Assembly (NCBI GenBank): GCA_003135135.1
Contig: PLDK01000028.1
Location: 1 to 35,972, forward strand
DNA: 35,972 nucleotides
Direction of reading: 5' to 3'
Source: Deltaproteobacteria bacterium
Lineage (GTDB): Bacteria > Desulfobacterota > Binatia > Binatales > Binataceae
A model generated the notes under the pieces. It saw only the letters and a program-made list of their open reading frames with translations, did not search any database and was not told the origin of the DNA. Position 1 is the stretch's first letter, and every line of letters starts with the position of its first letter. Below are positions 1 through 9,830 of the stretch, one piece after another. The position numbers and the translations under genes were made by a program.

Positions 1-230
1 CGCCTGTCCGCAACCCACAACCTCAGTGTAGTTCCAGGCACTCGGAAATAGAGTGTAACTGACCGGCGGCAATCGATCCGACAATCCGGCCCATCAACTC
101 CAGCAAAGCTCCAGCATCGAGGTCACATTGTCTATTTTGGGAACCATTGGTGTCCAGGTCGATTGTAAAGTAGCGTCAATCTGCCGCGCTTTGCATTTTG
201 ACGCTGGCGTAACCCCCGGAGCATTCATCG

Positions 231-746
231 ATGGACAACAATCTCGCGCGCGCGATGGCCTGCCTCACCACCGGAATATACGTTTTGACCACGCAGGAGA
301 ATGGGCGATGCCACGGGATGTCGTCGTCGTGGGTAGCGCAGGTCTCGGGCGAGCCGGTGAGGTTGATGGCGGCGGTCGATAACGCGCACTTCAGCAACGG
401 CGCAATCGCGAGAACCGGCGCATTTGGCCTGAACATCGTGGGACGCCGCGGCCGCGAGCTCGAAGATTATTTTTACTCGTCACGCGCGCGCCGTGGCGAC
501 AATCTCGATGGAATCGAGTTTGAACTGTCCCCGATGCTCGCGGTGCCATGGCTGAAACTCGCCATGATCGCTCTGGAAGCCCGCGTGGTGGATAGCCGGG
601 TCGCGGGCGACCATACGATTTTCGTCGCCGCGCCGGTCGCTGTGCGTCCAAATGCGAATGACCGGCCTTTGACGTCGCTCGATCTCGATTACGTTTACCT
701 CGGCGGGAGGCAAGTGGTCGCGCGCGATCGGTCGGGATGGGACTGA
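231..746 (+). CDS. flavin reductase-like FMN-binding split-barrel protein
   Basis: This 171-residue protein has the flavin reductase-like fold: an N-terminal stretch reading LTTGIYVLTT, a central AFGLNIV strand and a GDHTIFVA motif near residue 125, the position where this family usually carries a GDH element. Such proteins bind FMN and either reduce it with NAD(P)H for a partner monooxygenase or act as small oxidoreductases. The ATG start has a GGAG at 218-221, nine bases upstream. The next gene has the same fold but differs throughout, so this looks like an old paralogous pair. This copy has lost much of the TANAFTSVS-type segment seen in its neighbour (it reads HGMSSSWVAQVS), so its partner or cofactor preference may differ. 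The fold is fairly sure; the substrate is unknown. Confidence 0.75.
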   Translation: MDNNLARAMACLTTGIYVLTTQENGRCHGMSSSWVAQVSGEPVRLMAAVDNAHFSNGAIARTGAFGLNIVGRRGRELEDYFYSSRARRGDNLDGIEFELSPMLAVPWLKLAMIALEARVVDSRVAGDHTIFVAAPVAVRPNANDRPLTSLDLDYVYLGGRQVVARDRSGWD

Positions 747-826
747 CGCGGCTGCGCGCTTGGCCCGCTCGAACCCTTAAACAGGGACGAGATTCGGCTC
801 CCGCGGCGGTGCCGATTTCTCTTTTC

Positions 827-855
827 TTAATACTGGGTGCAGGGGTCACCCCTGC
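827..855 (+). repeat. dispersed palindromic element, copy A
   Basis: A 29-bp element with an 8-bp perfect inverted repeat GCAGGGGT/ACCCCTGC around a one-base centre (839-855), preceded by TTAATA and GGGT. It lies in the gap between the two flavin-reductase genes. The same element, with three differences, occurs in the opposite orientation at 34209-34237, so it is a dispersed repeat rather than a local hairpin. Confidence 0.7.
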
Positions 856-907
856 CTTTGACGGTCGGCAAAATCGTCTGATAGCATCCGCGCGCGGAGA
901 GATTTGG

Positions 908-1387
908 ATGGCGATCGAAAAGAACGAACTGCGGCGCGTGATGGGTCATTTCGCGACCGGGGTTACCGTGGTCACGTCGCGTCGCAGCTCGGGCGAGCTG
1001 CACGGCCTGACTGCCAACGCGTTTACCTCGGTCTCGCTGGTTCCTCCGCTGGCGCTGGTTTGCGTGGACAAGAAGGCCGAGAGCTATCCCTGCTTCGAGG
1101 AGAGCAAAATCTTCACCGTCAATGTGCTGGCCCGCGACCAGGAAGCGTTGTCGCGCAAGTTCGCGGTCAGCGGCGGCAACAAATTCGAGGGCGTCAGTCA
1201 CAAAATCGGCGCGAACGGCGCTCCGATCCTCGACGGTGTGATCGCTTATCTCGAGTGCAAAGTGACCACCGCGATCGATGGCGGCGACCATACGATTTAC
1301 ATCGCCGAGGTCGAACAGGCTGAAACGCCCCACGAGGGCAAGCCGCTGCTGTTTTTCCGCGGCGGATACCGTGAGCTCGGCGACTAG
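908..1387 (+). CDS. flavin reductase family protein
   Basis: A 159-residue flavin reductase-like protein. It shows the family hallmarks in order: GHFATGVTVVTS near the N-terminus, LTANAFTSVSLVPPLALVC, FTVNVLA, and GDHTIYIAEV before the C-terminal GKPLLFFRGGYR. Family members supply reduced FMN or FAD to two-component monooxygenases, or act alone. I chose the ATG at 908 because GGAGAG lies just upstream and because the protein then begins at the conserved domain; an upstream in-frame start at 737 would run through a dispersed repeat. No oxygenase partner is adjacent, although an HpaB-family protein, a family that often uses such reductases, lies far off at 32.7 kb. It is followed after 15 bases by a glycosyltransferase gene. 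Confidence 0.85.
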   Translation: MAIEKNELRRVMGHFATGVTVVTSRRSSGELHGLTANAFTSVSLVPPLALVCVDKKAESYPCFEESKIFTVNVLARDQEALSRKFAVSGGNKFEGVSHKIGANGAPILDGVIAYLECKVTTAIDGGDHTIYIAEVEQAETPHEGKPLLFFRGGYRELGD

Positions 1388-1402
1388 GCCGCCCATGCCA
1401 AC

Positions 1403-2128
1403 GTGAGTTCCCCAATCCGCATCCCCGCAATCAGCGTTTTCCTGCCGTCGCACAACGAGGAAGGCAACGTCGAGCGCGTCGTGCGCTCATACCTGGCCGA
1501 ATTGCCGCGGGTCGCCGACGACTTCGAGATAATCGTGGTTGACGACGGCAGCCGCGATCGCACCGGCGAAATCGCCGAGCGCCTCGCCGCGGAGGATTCG
1601 CACGTCAAGGTCGTGCGCCATCCCGTCAACAGGGGCTACGGCGGTGCGGTGATCTCCGGAATCCGGGCCGCGACCAAGCAGTATGTGCTGCTATGCGACG
1701 GCGACGGGCAATTCGATCCTGCAGATCTCGAGCGTTTGACCCCGTTTGTCCCCGAATACGACGTTGTTGCCGGGCGGCGAGTGCGTCGTGCCGATCATCT
1801 GATTCGCAGGATCAACGGCAAGGCGTGGACGGTTCTGGTTCGTGTTCTACTTGGCATCACGATCAGCGATATCGATTGCGGATTCAAATTGTTCAAGCGC
1901 GAGAAGCTCGAGGGGATGGATTTGCGGGCGCATGGCGCGACGATCTCGACCGAGCTGATGGCGCGGCTGGCGGGCCGCAGCGCAAAGGTAAAAGAGGTGG
2001 ACGTGAAGCACCTGCCCCGGCTGACCGGCGAGCAGTCGGGCGCCAATCTCAAAGTGGTCGCGCGGGCATTTAAGGAGCTGATAGCGCTATATCGAGAGCT
2101 CAGGGATGAGCGCCGGGCCCGCGGCTAG
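1403..2128 (+). CDS. family 2 glycosyltransferase (polyprenyl-phosphate sugar transferase type)
   Basis: A 241-residue GT-A fold glycosyltransferase. The N-terminal FLPSHNEE, the VVDDGSRD near residue 47 and the LCDGDGQFDPADL near residue 98 form the nucleotide-sugar and metal site of GT2 enzymes, with the DxD role taken by DGD. A GFKLFKRE segment follows around residue 160. The arrangement and size match the dolichyl/polyprenyl-phosphate mannose or glucose synthase branch, which loads sugars on a lipid carrier at the inner membrane face. Unlike many bacterial members it has no C-terminal transmembrane helices, so it is probably peripheral. The GTG start follows the preceding stop by 15 bases. 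Donor and acceptor cannot be read from the sequence. Confidence 0.85.
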   Translation: MSSPIRIPAISVFLPSHNEEGNVERVVRSYLAELPRVADDFEIIVVDDGSRDRTGEIAERLAAEDSHVKVVRHPVNRGYGGAVISGIRAATKQYVLLCDGDGQFDPADLERLTPFVPEYDVVAGRRVRRADHLIRRINGKAWTVLVRVLLGITISDIDCGFKLFKREKLEGMDLRAHGATISTELMARLAGRSAKVKEVDVKHLPRLTGEQSGANLKVVARAFKELIALYRELRDERRARG

Positions 2129-2259
2129 GGGGCGGGGGGACGGTGAAGGGAGACAAACGCAGACGCAAAGCGGATAGACGATAGACCGATTGCGTCATCG
2201 GGAAACGTCGGCCCGGCGAAATTACCTTGTCGATCCATGGAGATCTTGCCGTCACCCGA

Positions 2260-2276
2260 TGGCACGGGTATAGCAA
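2260..2276 (+). promoter_or_regulatory. candidate sigma54 (-24/-12) promoter
   Basis: TGGCAC at 2260-2265, then five bases, then TAGCA at 2271-2275. The GG and GC doublets are exactly 12 bases apart, as in the sigma54 consensus TGGCAC-N5-TTGCA, with one mismatch in the -12 box. It stands 62 bases before the start of the Ala-rich small protein. rpoN itself is encoded at 11.5 kb. A sigma70 reading is also possible (TTGCCG at 2246, 17 bases, TATAGC at 2269). Confidence 0.45.
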
Positions 2277-2295
2277 TAGCCCTAATAGTCACATT

Positions 2296-2314
2296 GCGGC
2301 CCATTAAGGGCCGC
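2296..2314 (+). promoter_or_regulatory. 5'-leader hairpin
   Basis: Perfect 7-bp inverted repeat GCGGCCC/GGGCCGC around ATTAA, inside the predicted leader and nine bases before the AGGAG ribosome-binding site at 2323-2327. It could stabilise the message or affect access to the ribosome site. The structure is seen; the role is inferred. Confidence 0.4.
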
Positions 2315-2337
2315 CCAGATCAAGGAGATCCAAGAGT

Positions 2338-2613
2338 ATGAAGCGCACCCTTTCAGTCCTTTCCGCAGCTTTCTTCGCCGCCGCGTTGGCGATGCCGGCT
2401 TTTGCCCAGGATGCCCCACCCGCAGCTCCCGCGGCTGAGGCGGCAGCACCGGCCGCGGCAGCGTCGGCGGCGACGGCCAAGAAGAAACATCATCGCCACA
2501 AGAAGGCGGTTGAAGCAGGCGCGGCGGCTGGTGCTTCGGCAGGCGAAGCGGCAGGCGCAAAGGCCGGCGCAGCGGCTGGTGGCGCGGCGGCTCCGGCGCC
2601 AGCTACTCCGTAA
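2338..2613 (+). CDS. small exported Ala-rich, Lys/His-rich protein
   Basis: A 91-residue protein with a clear signal peptide (residues 1-23, cleavage after AFA). The mature part is almost entirely alanine, glycine and proline, with one basic cluster KKKHHRHKK at residues 48-56. In layout it resembles acid-shock (Asr-like) periplasmic proteins of other bacteria, but such low-complexity sequences cannot prove kinship. It has its own unit: a sigma54-like promoter, a leader hairpin, a good AGGAG ribosome site and a strong hairpin terminator just downstream. A free-standing, highly expressed stress or envelope protein is a fair inference. Confidence 0.7.
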   Translation: MKRTLSVLSAAFFAAALAMPAFAQDAPPAAPAAEAAAPAAAASAATAKKKHHRHKKAVEAGAAAGASAGEAAGAKAGAAAGGAAAPAPATP

Positions 2614-2913
2614 TTTCGCTCAGGCTTGATGACCACGAGGGCGGTTGCATTGGCAGCCGCCCTCGTTCGAATCGCTTAAGGACTTCGATCCACCCAGGAT
2701 CGGGGGGCAAAGATGGCTTTGCCTCCGGCGTCCGGTCGGCCGCGCGACCCCGGATTTATCCGGCCCACGGCCGGCACGACGCCTTTTTTACCTCATTTCG
2801 GCTATTTCGTTTTTTTTCCGCTCGCGGCGTCAAAAGCACACTGCGCGTTTTTTTGTAGCGAAAATTCCTGCTAACATCAGATTTCTTCCTGCGGGGACGC
2901 GGGAGATAATAAG
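2614..2913. other. 300-bp non-coding gap with hairpins and T-runs
   Basis: After the terminator this gap holds a second hairpin at 2703-2726 (GGCAAAG/CTTTGCC around ATGG, extended by GC pairs), a CCGGAT/ATCCGG repeat near 2750, and three T-runs between 2786 and 2855. I see no protein gene in it. The promoter of the TPR gene must lie here but no convincing box pair stands out. Confidence 0.5.
2636..2665 (+). terminator. hairpin terminator after the Ala-rich gene
   Basis: Stem CGAGGGCGG/CCGCCCTCG of nine perfect pairs, extended by four more (one G-U) to a four-base ATTG loop. It begins 23 bases after the stop codon. There is no clear T-run, so termination strength is uncertain. Confidence 0.6.
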
Positions 2914-3624
2914 TTGTTGAGTTGTCGCCGTTCGAGCATTGGTCTTCTGGTTCTGATCGCGCTGGTACTCCAGTCGCCGATCAGCGCGCGGGCCAGCGCC
3001 AAAAGCAGTTCTTACGACGAGCAAGTTTGCGATCCGCTGGCTGATTACTTTCTGGGGATGGAAGATTATCCGGAAGCAATCCGCCGCCATCGGATCGTTA
3101 TCAACGACGATCCCACCAACGCGCTCGCGCACTACCATCTGGGTTTCGCATACGGCGTCGTCGGACAGCATCGCCAGGAACTCGCCGAGTATCAGAAGGC
3201 GATCGGTCTCGGCCTCGATGACTGGCAGTTGTTCCTGAACCTCGGCCTGCTCTACCTCGAAAACGGGCAGACTCGCGACGCGACTCAGGTGCTGCGGCTG
3301 GCGGCGCTGCTCGGACCGGAACGGCCCGAGACGCATTTCAACCTCGCACTCGCGTACGAGCGGCGCGGAGCGCTCGCACAAGCCGAGCAGGAAGCGCTAC
3401 TGTCGCTGCGAATAGATCCGAGTCAGCCGGACGCGCGCAACACGCTCGGCGCAATCTACGCCGAGGAAGGCAACTACGTCCGAGCGAGCCAGGAATGGAA
3501 CGAACTGGTTGGTGAGATTCCCGATTACGCGCCAGCGCGGACCAACCTCGCGATTTTGCAACACGTCAAAAGCAGCGGCTCGAAGGGCGCGCCCGAAACA
3601 AGCGGTTTCATACGCATTCCTTGA
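2914..3624 (+). CDS. exported tetratricopeptide-repeat protein
   Basis: A 236-residue protein that begins with a hydrophobic signal or anchor segment (about residues 8-25) and then carries about five TPR units between residues 35 and 205. The repeats show the usual pattern of LG-Y, A and P at helix ends, as in AHYHLGFAYGVVGQHRQEL, LNLGLLYLENGQ and NTLGAIYAEEGNY. TPR arrays bind partner proteins; an envelope scaffold role is likely. The TTG start at 2914 is supported by GGGAG at 2901-2905 with an eight-base spacing. Its stop lies just before the D-Ala-D-Ala carboxypeptidase gene, so the two are probably cotranscribed and may work together in the cell wall. Confidence 0.8.
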   Translation: MLSCRRSSIGLLVLIALVLQSPISARASAKSSSYDEQVCDPLADYFLGMEDYPEAIRRHRIVINDDPTNALAHYHLGFAYGVVGQHRQELAEYQKAIGLGLDDWQLFLNLGLLYLENGQTRDATQVLRLAALLGPERPETHFNLALAYERRGALAQAEQEALLSLRIDPSQPDARNTLGAIYAEEGNYVRASQEWNELVGEIPDYAPARTNLAILQHVKSSGSKGAPETSGFIRIP

Positions 3625-3659
3625 ACGGGGCGAATCGGATTACGGCAGGGGACAAAACG

Positions 3660-4925
3660 GTGGTGGAATTGGGCAGGTGGAGACGGGCAATCGTTAATTT
3701 AAAATCCGCAGTCTTGTTCGGCTCGGCGGTGATGTTGAGCGTGGCCGTCGTGTTTGCGGCGCCGCCCGCGGGCGCGACCGCGCAATGGCGCCGGCTGCAT
3801 AAGGCAGTTCATTCGAAGCGGACGGCAAGCGCGACGGGCGGCCCACTCTACAAGGGCGCGCTGCTCGAGGATGCCGACAGCGGCCGCGTGCTGATGGCGT
3901 ACAACGCCGACATGGAATGGCCGCCGGCCTCGATGGCCAAGATGATGCTCCTGCTGGTCGCGCAGGAGCAGATCAACGCCGGTCGTTTCAAGCCCGATGA
4001 GTTGGTCAGAATTTCCGAACGCTCCGCGCATACCGGTGGCTCGCGCGTCGGCCTCAAGGAGGGCGACGTCTATCCGTTGCGCGAGTTGATGAAGGCGGCG
4101 CTGGTCAAATCGGCAAATGACGCCGCGGTTGCAGTCGCCGAAAAGATCGGCGGATCGGTCGAGGCGATGGTCCGCATGATGAACGAGCGGGCGCGCGAAC
4201 TCGGGATGATGCATACGGAATATCAGACCGTCGATGGACTGCCGCCGCGCCCGACCCATGATGCCGATCGCACTGACGCGTACGATCTCGCCATGGTGGG
4301 CCGCGCGATAATCCGCGAGACCAACCTGCTGAGCTGGTCCAGCCAGCAGGAGATGGATTTCGACAACGGCGTCTGCATGCTGCGCAATACCAACCATCTG
4401 ATCGGCCATTTCGAAGGATGCGACGGGCTCAAGACCGGATTCACGTTTCGGGCGGGGTTCAACGTCACGACCACGGCCAAGCGCGGCGGCATGCGGTTGA
4501 TCGCGGTGATCCTTGGCGCGCCGTCGAATACGCAGCGCTTTGCGCAGGCGGCGAAAGTGATGGAGTGGGGCTTCGAGCAATTCACTTCGGTGCCGCTGCT
4601 CAAGTCCGGCCAGCCGCTTCCGGTCCAGGTGCAGGTCAGTTCGGGCCCGCTGATTCAACCGGTCGCGGCGAGCGATCTCAAAGTTGTGGTGCCGAAGGCC
4701 GATGCCTCGGCAGTCACGCTGGTGTACGATGTACCGCCGGCAATCAACGGACCGGTTACGTCGGGAGAAACGCTCGGACGAGTGCTCGCGCAGGACCAGG
4801 GGCAGGCGATGACGGAAGTGATGGCGATAAGCCCGGTCGCGTTCGCCGCCCCACAGACAGGACCGGGCGAGGGGTACAACGCATCTGCGCCGCCGTCGTA
4901 TAATCCGAACCAGGAGAACCAATGA
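3660..4925 (+). CDS. D-alanyl-D-alanine carboxypeptidase, peptidase S11 (DacA/PBP5 type)
   Basis: A penicillin-binding protein that trims the terminal D-Ala from peptidoglycan pentapeptides in the periplasm. All three catalytic motifs are present, numbered from a TTG start at 3621: SMAK with the nucleophile Ser104 and Lys107, SAN at 164-166, and KTG at 271-273. A hydrophobic export segment precedes the domain (residues 29-50). The C-terminal part (about 330-395) fits the PBP5 beta domain, and the tail is Pro/Asn rich rather than a clear amphipathic anchor. I prefer the GTG at 3660, which has AGGGG at 3647-3651 spaced by eight bases; the TTG at 3621 overlaps the TPR stop and has no ribosome site. 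Its stop overlaps the next small gene as ATGA. Confidence 0.9.
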   Translation: MVELGRWRRAIVNLKSAVLFGSAVMLSVAVVFAAPPAGATAQWRRLHKAVHSKRTASATGGPLYKGALLEDADSGRVLMAYNADMEWPPASMAKMMLLLVAQEQINAGRFKPDELVRISERSAHTGGSRVGLKEGDVYPLRELMKAALVKSANDAAVAVAEKIGGSVEAMVRMMNERARELGMMHTEYQTVDGLPPRPTHDADRTDAYDLAMVGRAIIRETNLLSWSSQQEMDFDNGVCMLRNTNHLIGHFEGCDGLKTGFTFRAGFNVTTTAKRGGMRLIAVILGAPSNTQRFAQAAKVMEWGFEQFTSVPLLKSGQPLPVQVQVSSGPLIQPVAASDLKVVVPKADASAVTLVYDVPPAINGPVTSGETLGRVLAQDQGQAMTEVMAISPVAFAAPQTGPGEGYNASAPPSYNPNQENQ

Positions 4926-5047
4926 AGGTAGCCTCGAAGCAGCGAAATCGGCGCAATCGCAAACTTGCGCGCAAGAAGAAGAGCGATCCGCATCAGGCGA
5001 AGTCACGGCTGCGCAAGATGCGCCGCACGCGAATTCGCGGCAAGTAG
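4922..5047 (+). CDS. 41-residue very basic protein, unknown
   Basis: The ATG overlaps the carboxypeptidase stop as ATGA, the classic sign of translational coupling, and the frame stays open for 41 codons to a TAG. About half the residues are Arg or Lys, with one acidic residue (Asp22), so it should bind RNA or DNA. Its size and charge recall small ribosomal proteins or ribosome-associated peptides, but it lacks a motif I can assign to a named family. A strong rho-independent terminator starts 31 bases after its stop, which supports it as the last gene of the operon. Gene callers with a length cut-off would miss it. Confidence 0.6.
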   Translation: MKVASKQRNRRNRKLARKKKSDPHQAKSRLRKMRRTRIRGK

Positions 5048-5077
5048 TTCGCACGCGCATCGCGATGTCTTTTCGAT

Positions 5078-5107
5078 GGGCGGCCCTTAGCGGGCCGCCC
5101 GTTTATT
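5078..5107 (+). terminator. rho-independent terminator
   Basis: Stem GGGCGGCCC/GGGCCGCCC of nine perfect GC-rich pairs (5078-5100) with a five-base loop, followed by GTTTATTT. It closes the TPR-carboxypeptidase-basic peptide operon. Its 3' half is duplicated at 5549-5580. Confidence 0.8.
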
Positions 5108-5230
5108 TGTGACGGCGGAATGCTTCCGGGCGCAGGCCGCACCCTCACCCGCGCCGGAGGCGCGGCCTCTCCCGCAACAGAGCGGGCGAGGCGGGTAACA
5201 AGTCGCGCTGGACGCGGCACCCTAACCCGG
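5089..5230 (+). repeat. palindromic repeat block, copy 1
   Basis: Begins with 32 bases identical to 5549-5580 (the 3' half of the terminator plus GTTTATTTGTGACGGCGGAA), then a degenerate double hairpin: CGCGCC/GGCGCG, and CCTCTCCCGC/GCGGGCGAGG with one mismatch. It ends in GGACGCGGCACCCTAAC, which is also shared with the later copies. Confidence 0.7.
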
Positions 5231-5548
5231 CGCAAGTGTTGGCGATCGAGCCGGTGCTGGTTCAGTTTGTCGACCCGAAGACTGTGACGGGCCCGATTCT
5301 GACTGATCAAATAGAGCTGGAAAGGGCAAATTCTACCAACCGTAGTGGTTTTGGGACGGCTCCGCTCTATGGCTAGCTTTGTTCCGTCAAAAACTATTTC
5401 TGCCGGACGCAGGGGTCGTCTGATTTCGGGCGAGGCGAGTGAGTGCAGGACATCCTGGCGGCTGACCATAGAGTACGCATAGCACGCTGCATCAGCCGGG
5501 GTCAGGCTGAACTAGTTCATCCCCATTGACAGGCCGTAGGTTTTGGCA

Positions 5549-5704
5549 GCGGGCCGCCCGTTTATTTGTGACGGCGGAAAACCCGTGAAAGCTGCACCCT
5601 CACCTACCGGCCGCAGGGCGGCCGGCCTCCTCTCCCGTAAAGTAACGGGCGAGGTAGCAGAGAGGCGCGTAGCAAGTCGCGCGGGACGCGGCACCCTAAC
5701 TCGG
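5549..5704 (+). repeat. palindromic repeat block, copy 2
   Basis: Same order as copy 1. The first hairpin here is CCGGCCGC/GCGGCCGG around AGG, and the second CCTCTCCCGT/ACGGGCGAGG around AAAGTA. Both stems differ from copy 1 in sequence but keep pairing. The segment 5596-5657 is nearly identical to 6257-6317. Confidence 0.75.
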
Positions 5705-5792
5705 GCGAGGTAGCAGCGAGGCGGGTAACAAGTCGTGCGGGACGCGGCAGCCTAACTCGGGCGAGGTATCAGAGAAGCGGGCAGGCGAGGGT
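5647..5792 (+). repeat. 56-bp tandem repeat, two and a half units
   Basis: Units start with GGGCGAGGTA at 5647, 5703 and 5759, an exact 56-base period. Units 1 and 2 differ at about five positions; the third breaks off after about 34 bases. It is an extension of the palindromic block and not a CRISPR, since units are contiguous with no spacers. Confidence 0.8.
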
Positions 5793-5844
5793 TATGGATC
5801 GATCGCCATTTCACATCACCCGCAAAACGTGAGATCGTCCACCG

Positions 5845-6306
5845 ATGACCGACCTCGTGCCGCCACGATTGATTCCGAAGAAACCGCTCACTCGTTCGCG
5901 CGCGCTCCGTCGCAATTCCACCGAAGCTGAGAAGCAGCTCTGGTCGGTATTACAGAACCGAAAGCTCGACGGATGGAAATTCCGCCGACAAGCGGCGATC
6001 GGCTCATTCGTTGTCGATTTCTGCTGCATCCAAGCGCAGCTGATCGTCGAACTTGACGGGGAACAGCACGCAGACGCGCGGAAGCGCTACGACGATGCAC
6101 GAACTCTCGAGCTGCAAGCGCGCGGGTTCAGAGTACTCAGATTTTGGAACAGCGAGGTTTCGCAGGGTGCTGAAGGTGTTGCCGAGGAAATCAGTCGCAT
6201 ACTCAAAGAGGATAAATCGGTTACGGCGGTAGTCTCGCGGCACAATGTACCGCAGAACCCTCACCTACCGGCCGCAGGGCGGCCGGCCTCCTCTCCCGTG
6301 AAATAA
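5845..6306 (+). CDS. DUF559 family Vsr-like endonuclease
   Basis: The core of this 153-residue protein matches the DUF559 branch of the PD-(D/E)XK nucleases: RRNSTEAEKQLWSVLQNR, then GWKFRRQAAIGSFVVDFCC, then LIVELDGEQH, and finally GFRVLRFWNSEV. The acidic catalytic residues are probably the Asp of VVDF and the Glu and Asp of VELDGEQH, and Gln-Ala in the FRRQ segment is typical. Such proteins resemble the mismatch endonuclease Vsr and are found singly and in many copies in genomes; their role is not established. The last 15 residues (PHLPAAGRPASSPVK) and the stop codon are written by the palindromic repeat at 6257-6317. The gene is flanked on both sides by copies of that repeat, which suggests they moved together. 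Confidence 0.8.
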   Translation: MTDLVPPRLIPKKPLTRSRALRRNSTEAEKQLWSVLQNRKLDGWKFRRQAAIGSFVVDFCCIQAQLIVELDGEQHADARKRYDDARTLELQARGFRVLRFWNSEVSQGAEGVAEEISRILKEDKSVTAVVSRHNVPQNPHLPAAGRPASSPVK

Positions 6307-6317
6307 CGGGCGAGGTA
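6257..6317 (+). repeat. palindromic repeat, copy 3 (inside the end of the DUF559 gene)
   Basis: About 43 identical bases to 5596-5638, then the same second hairpin with a slightly changed loop (GAAATA for AAAGTA). It contains CCGGCCGC/GCGGCCGG. It supplies the last codons and the TAA of the DUF559 gene. Confidence 0.8.
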
Positions 6318-6443
6318 AGAAGCCGAGGTGTGGGCAATCGAACCGCGCGAAATTGACAAATGCCGCGGCGGGCGGCTACCAATGTATGTGCCCCTCGGAT
6401 CGACAACCTCGAACAGCGGAGAAAGTTTCTGGCCGACGTCTCA

Positions 6444-9680
<3,237 letters not shown>

Positions 9681-9830
9681 TTTGCGCAAACCGTGTTTGT
9701 GTGAGGTTACGCGCGGTGATTGCAGAGTAATGAGCGCAGGTTCGGGGGTTTTGCAAGTATGGTGCCGAAGCGCCGCTCGGTTTACTTGGAAAAAAGCACT
9801 TGATACCGTGAAAGCTCGGAGAGATTGAAG

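Larger units (their letters stand above)
5048..5844. other. 797-bp repeat-rich non-coding region
   Basis: Apart from the terminator, this gap is built from duplicated palindromic sequence (listed separately) plus a unique spacer at about 5231-5548. The spacer shows one short open stretch (5221-5373, about 50 codons) with host-like codon use but no start site, and it matches nothing I recognise; it may be the remnant of a decayed gene. No intact gene is visible. Confidence 0.6.

Noticed and set aside
2690-2765. Possible GEMM-type (cyclic dinucleotide) riboswitch
   Set aside because: GGCAAAG and GCCTCCGG resemble parts of the consensus, but the hairpin between them is only a 4-base loop and the second receptor arm is missing. 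The TPR gene start is also some 150 bases away.
3699-5060. 453-codon open frame on the minus strand
   Set aside because: It lies wholly across the D-Ala-D-Ala carboxypeptidase gene, whose motifs are complete, and its translation is Arg/His/Ala-rich without domains. It is a shadow of GC-rich codons. The same holds for the long frames at 7273-8583 and 11526-13415.
5221-5373. Short frame (about 50 codons) between the repeat copies
   Set aside because: It has protein-like composition, but no start codon with a ribosome site, and it begins within the repeat. At most a remnant.
5647-5792. Possible CRISPR array
   Set aside because: The 56-base units follow one another directly with no variable spacers, and no cas gene is near.
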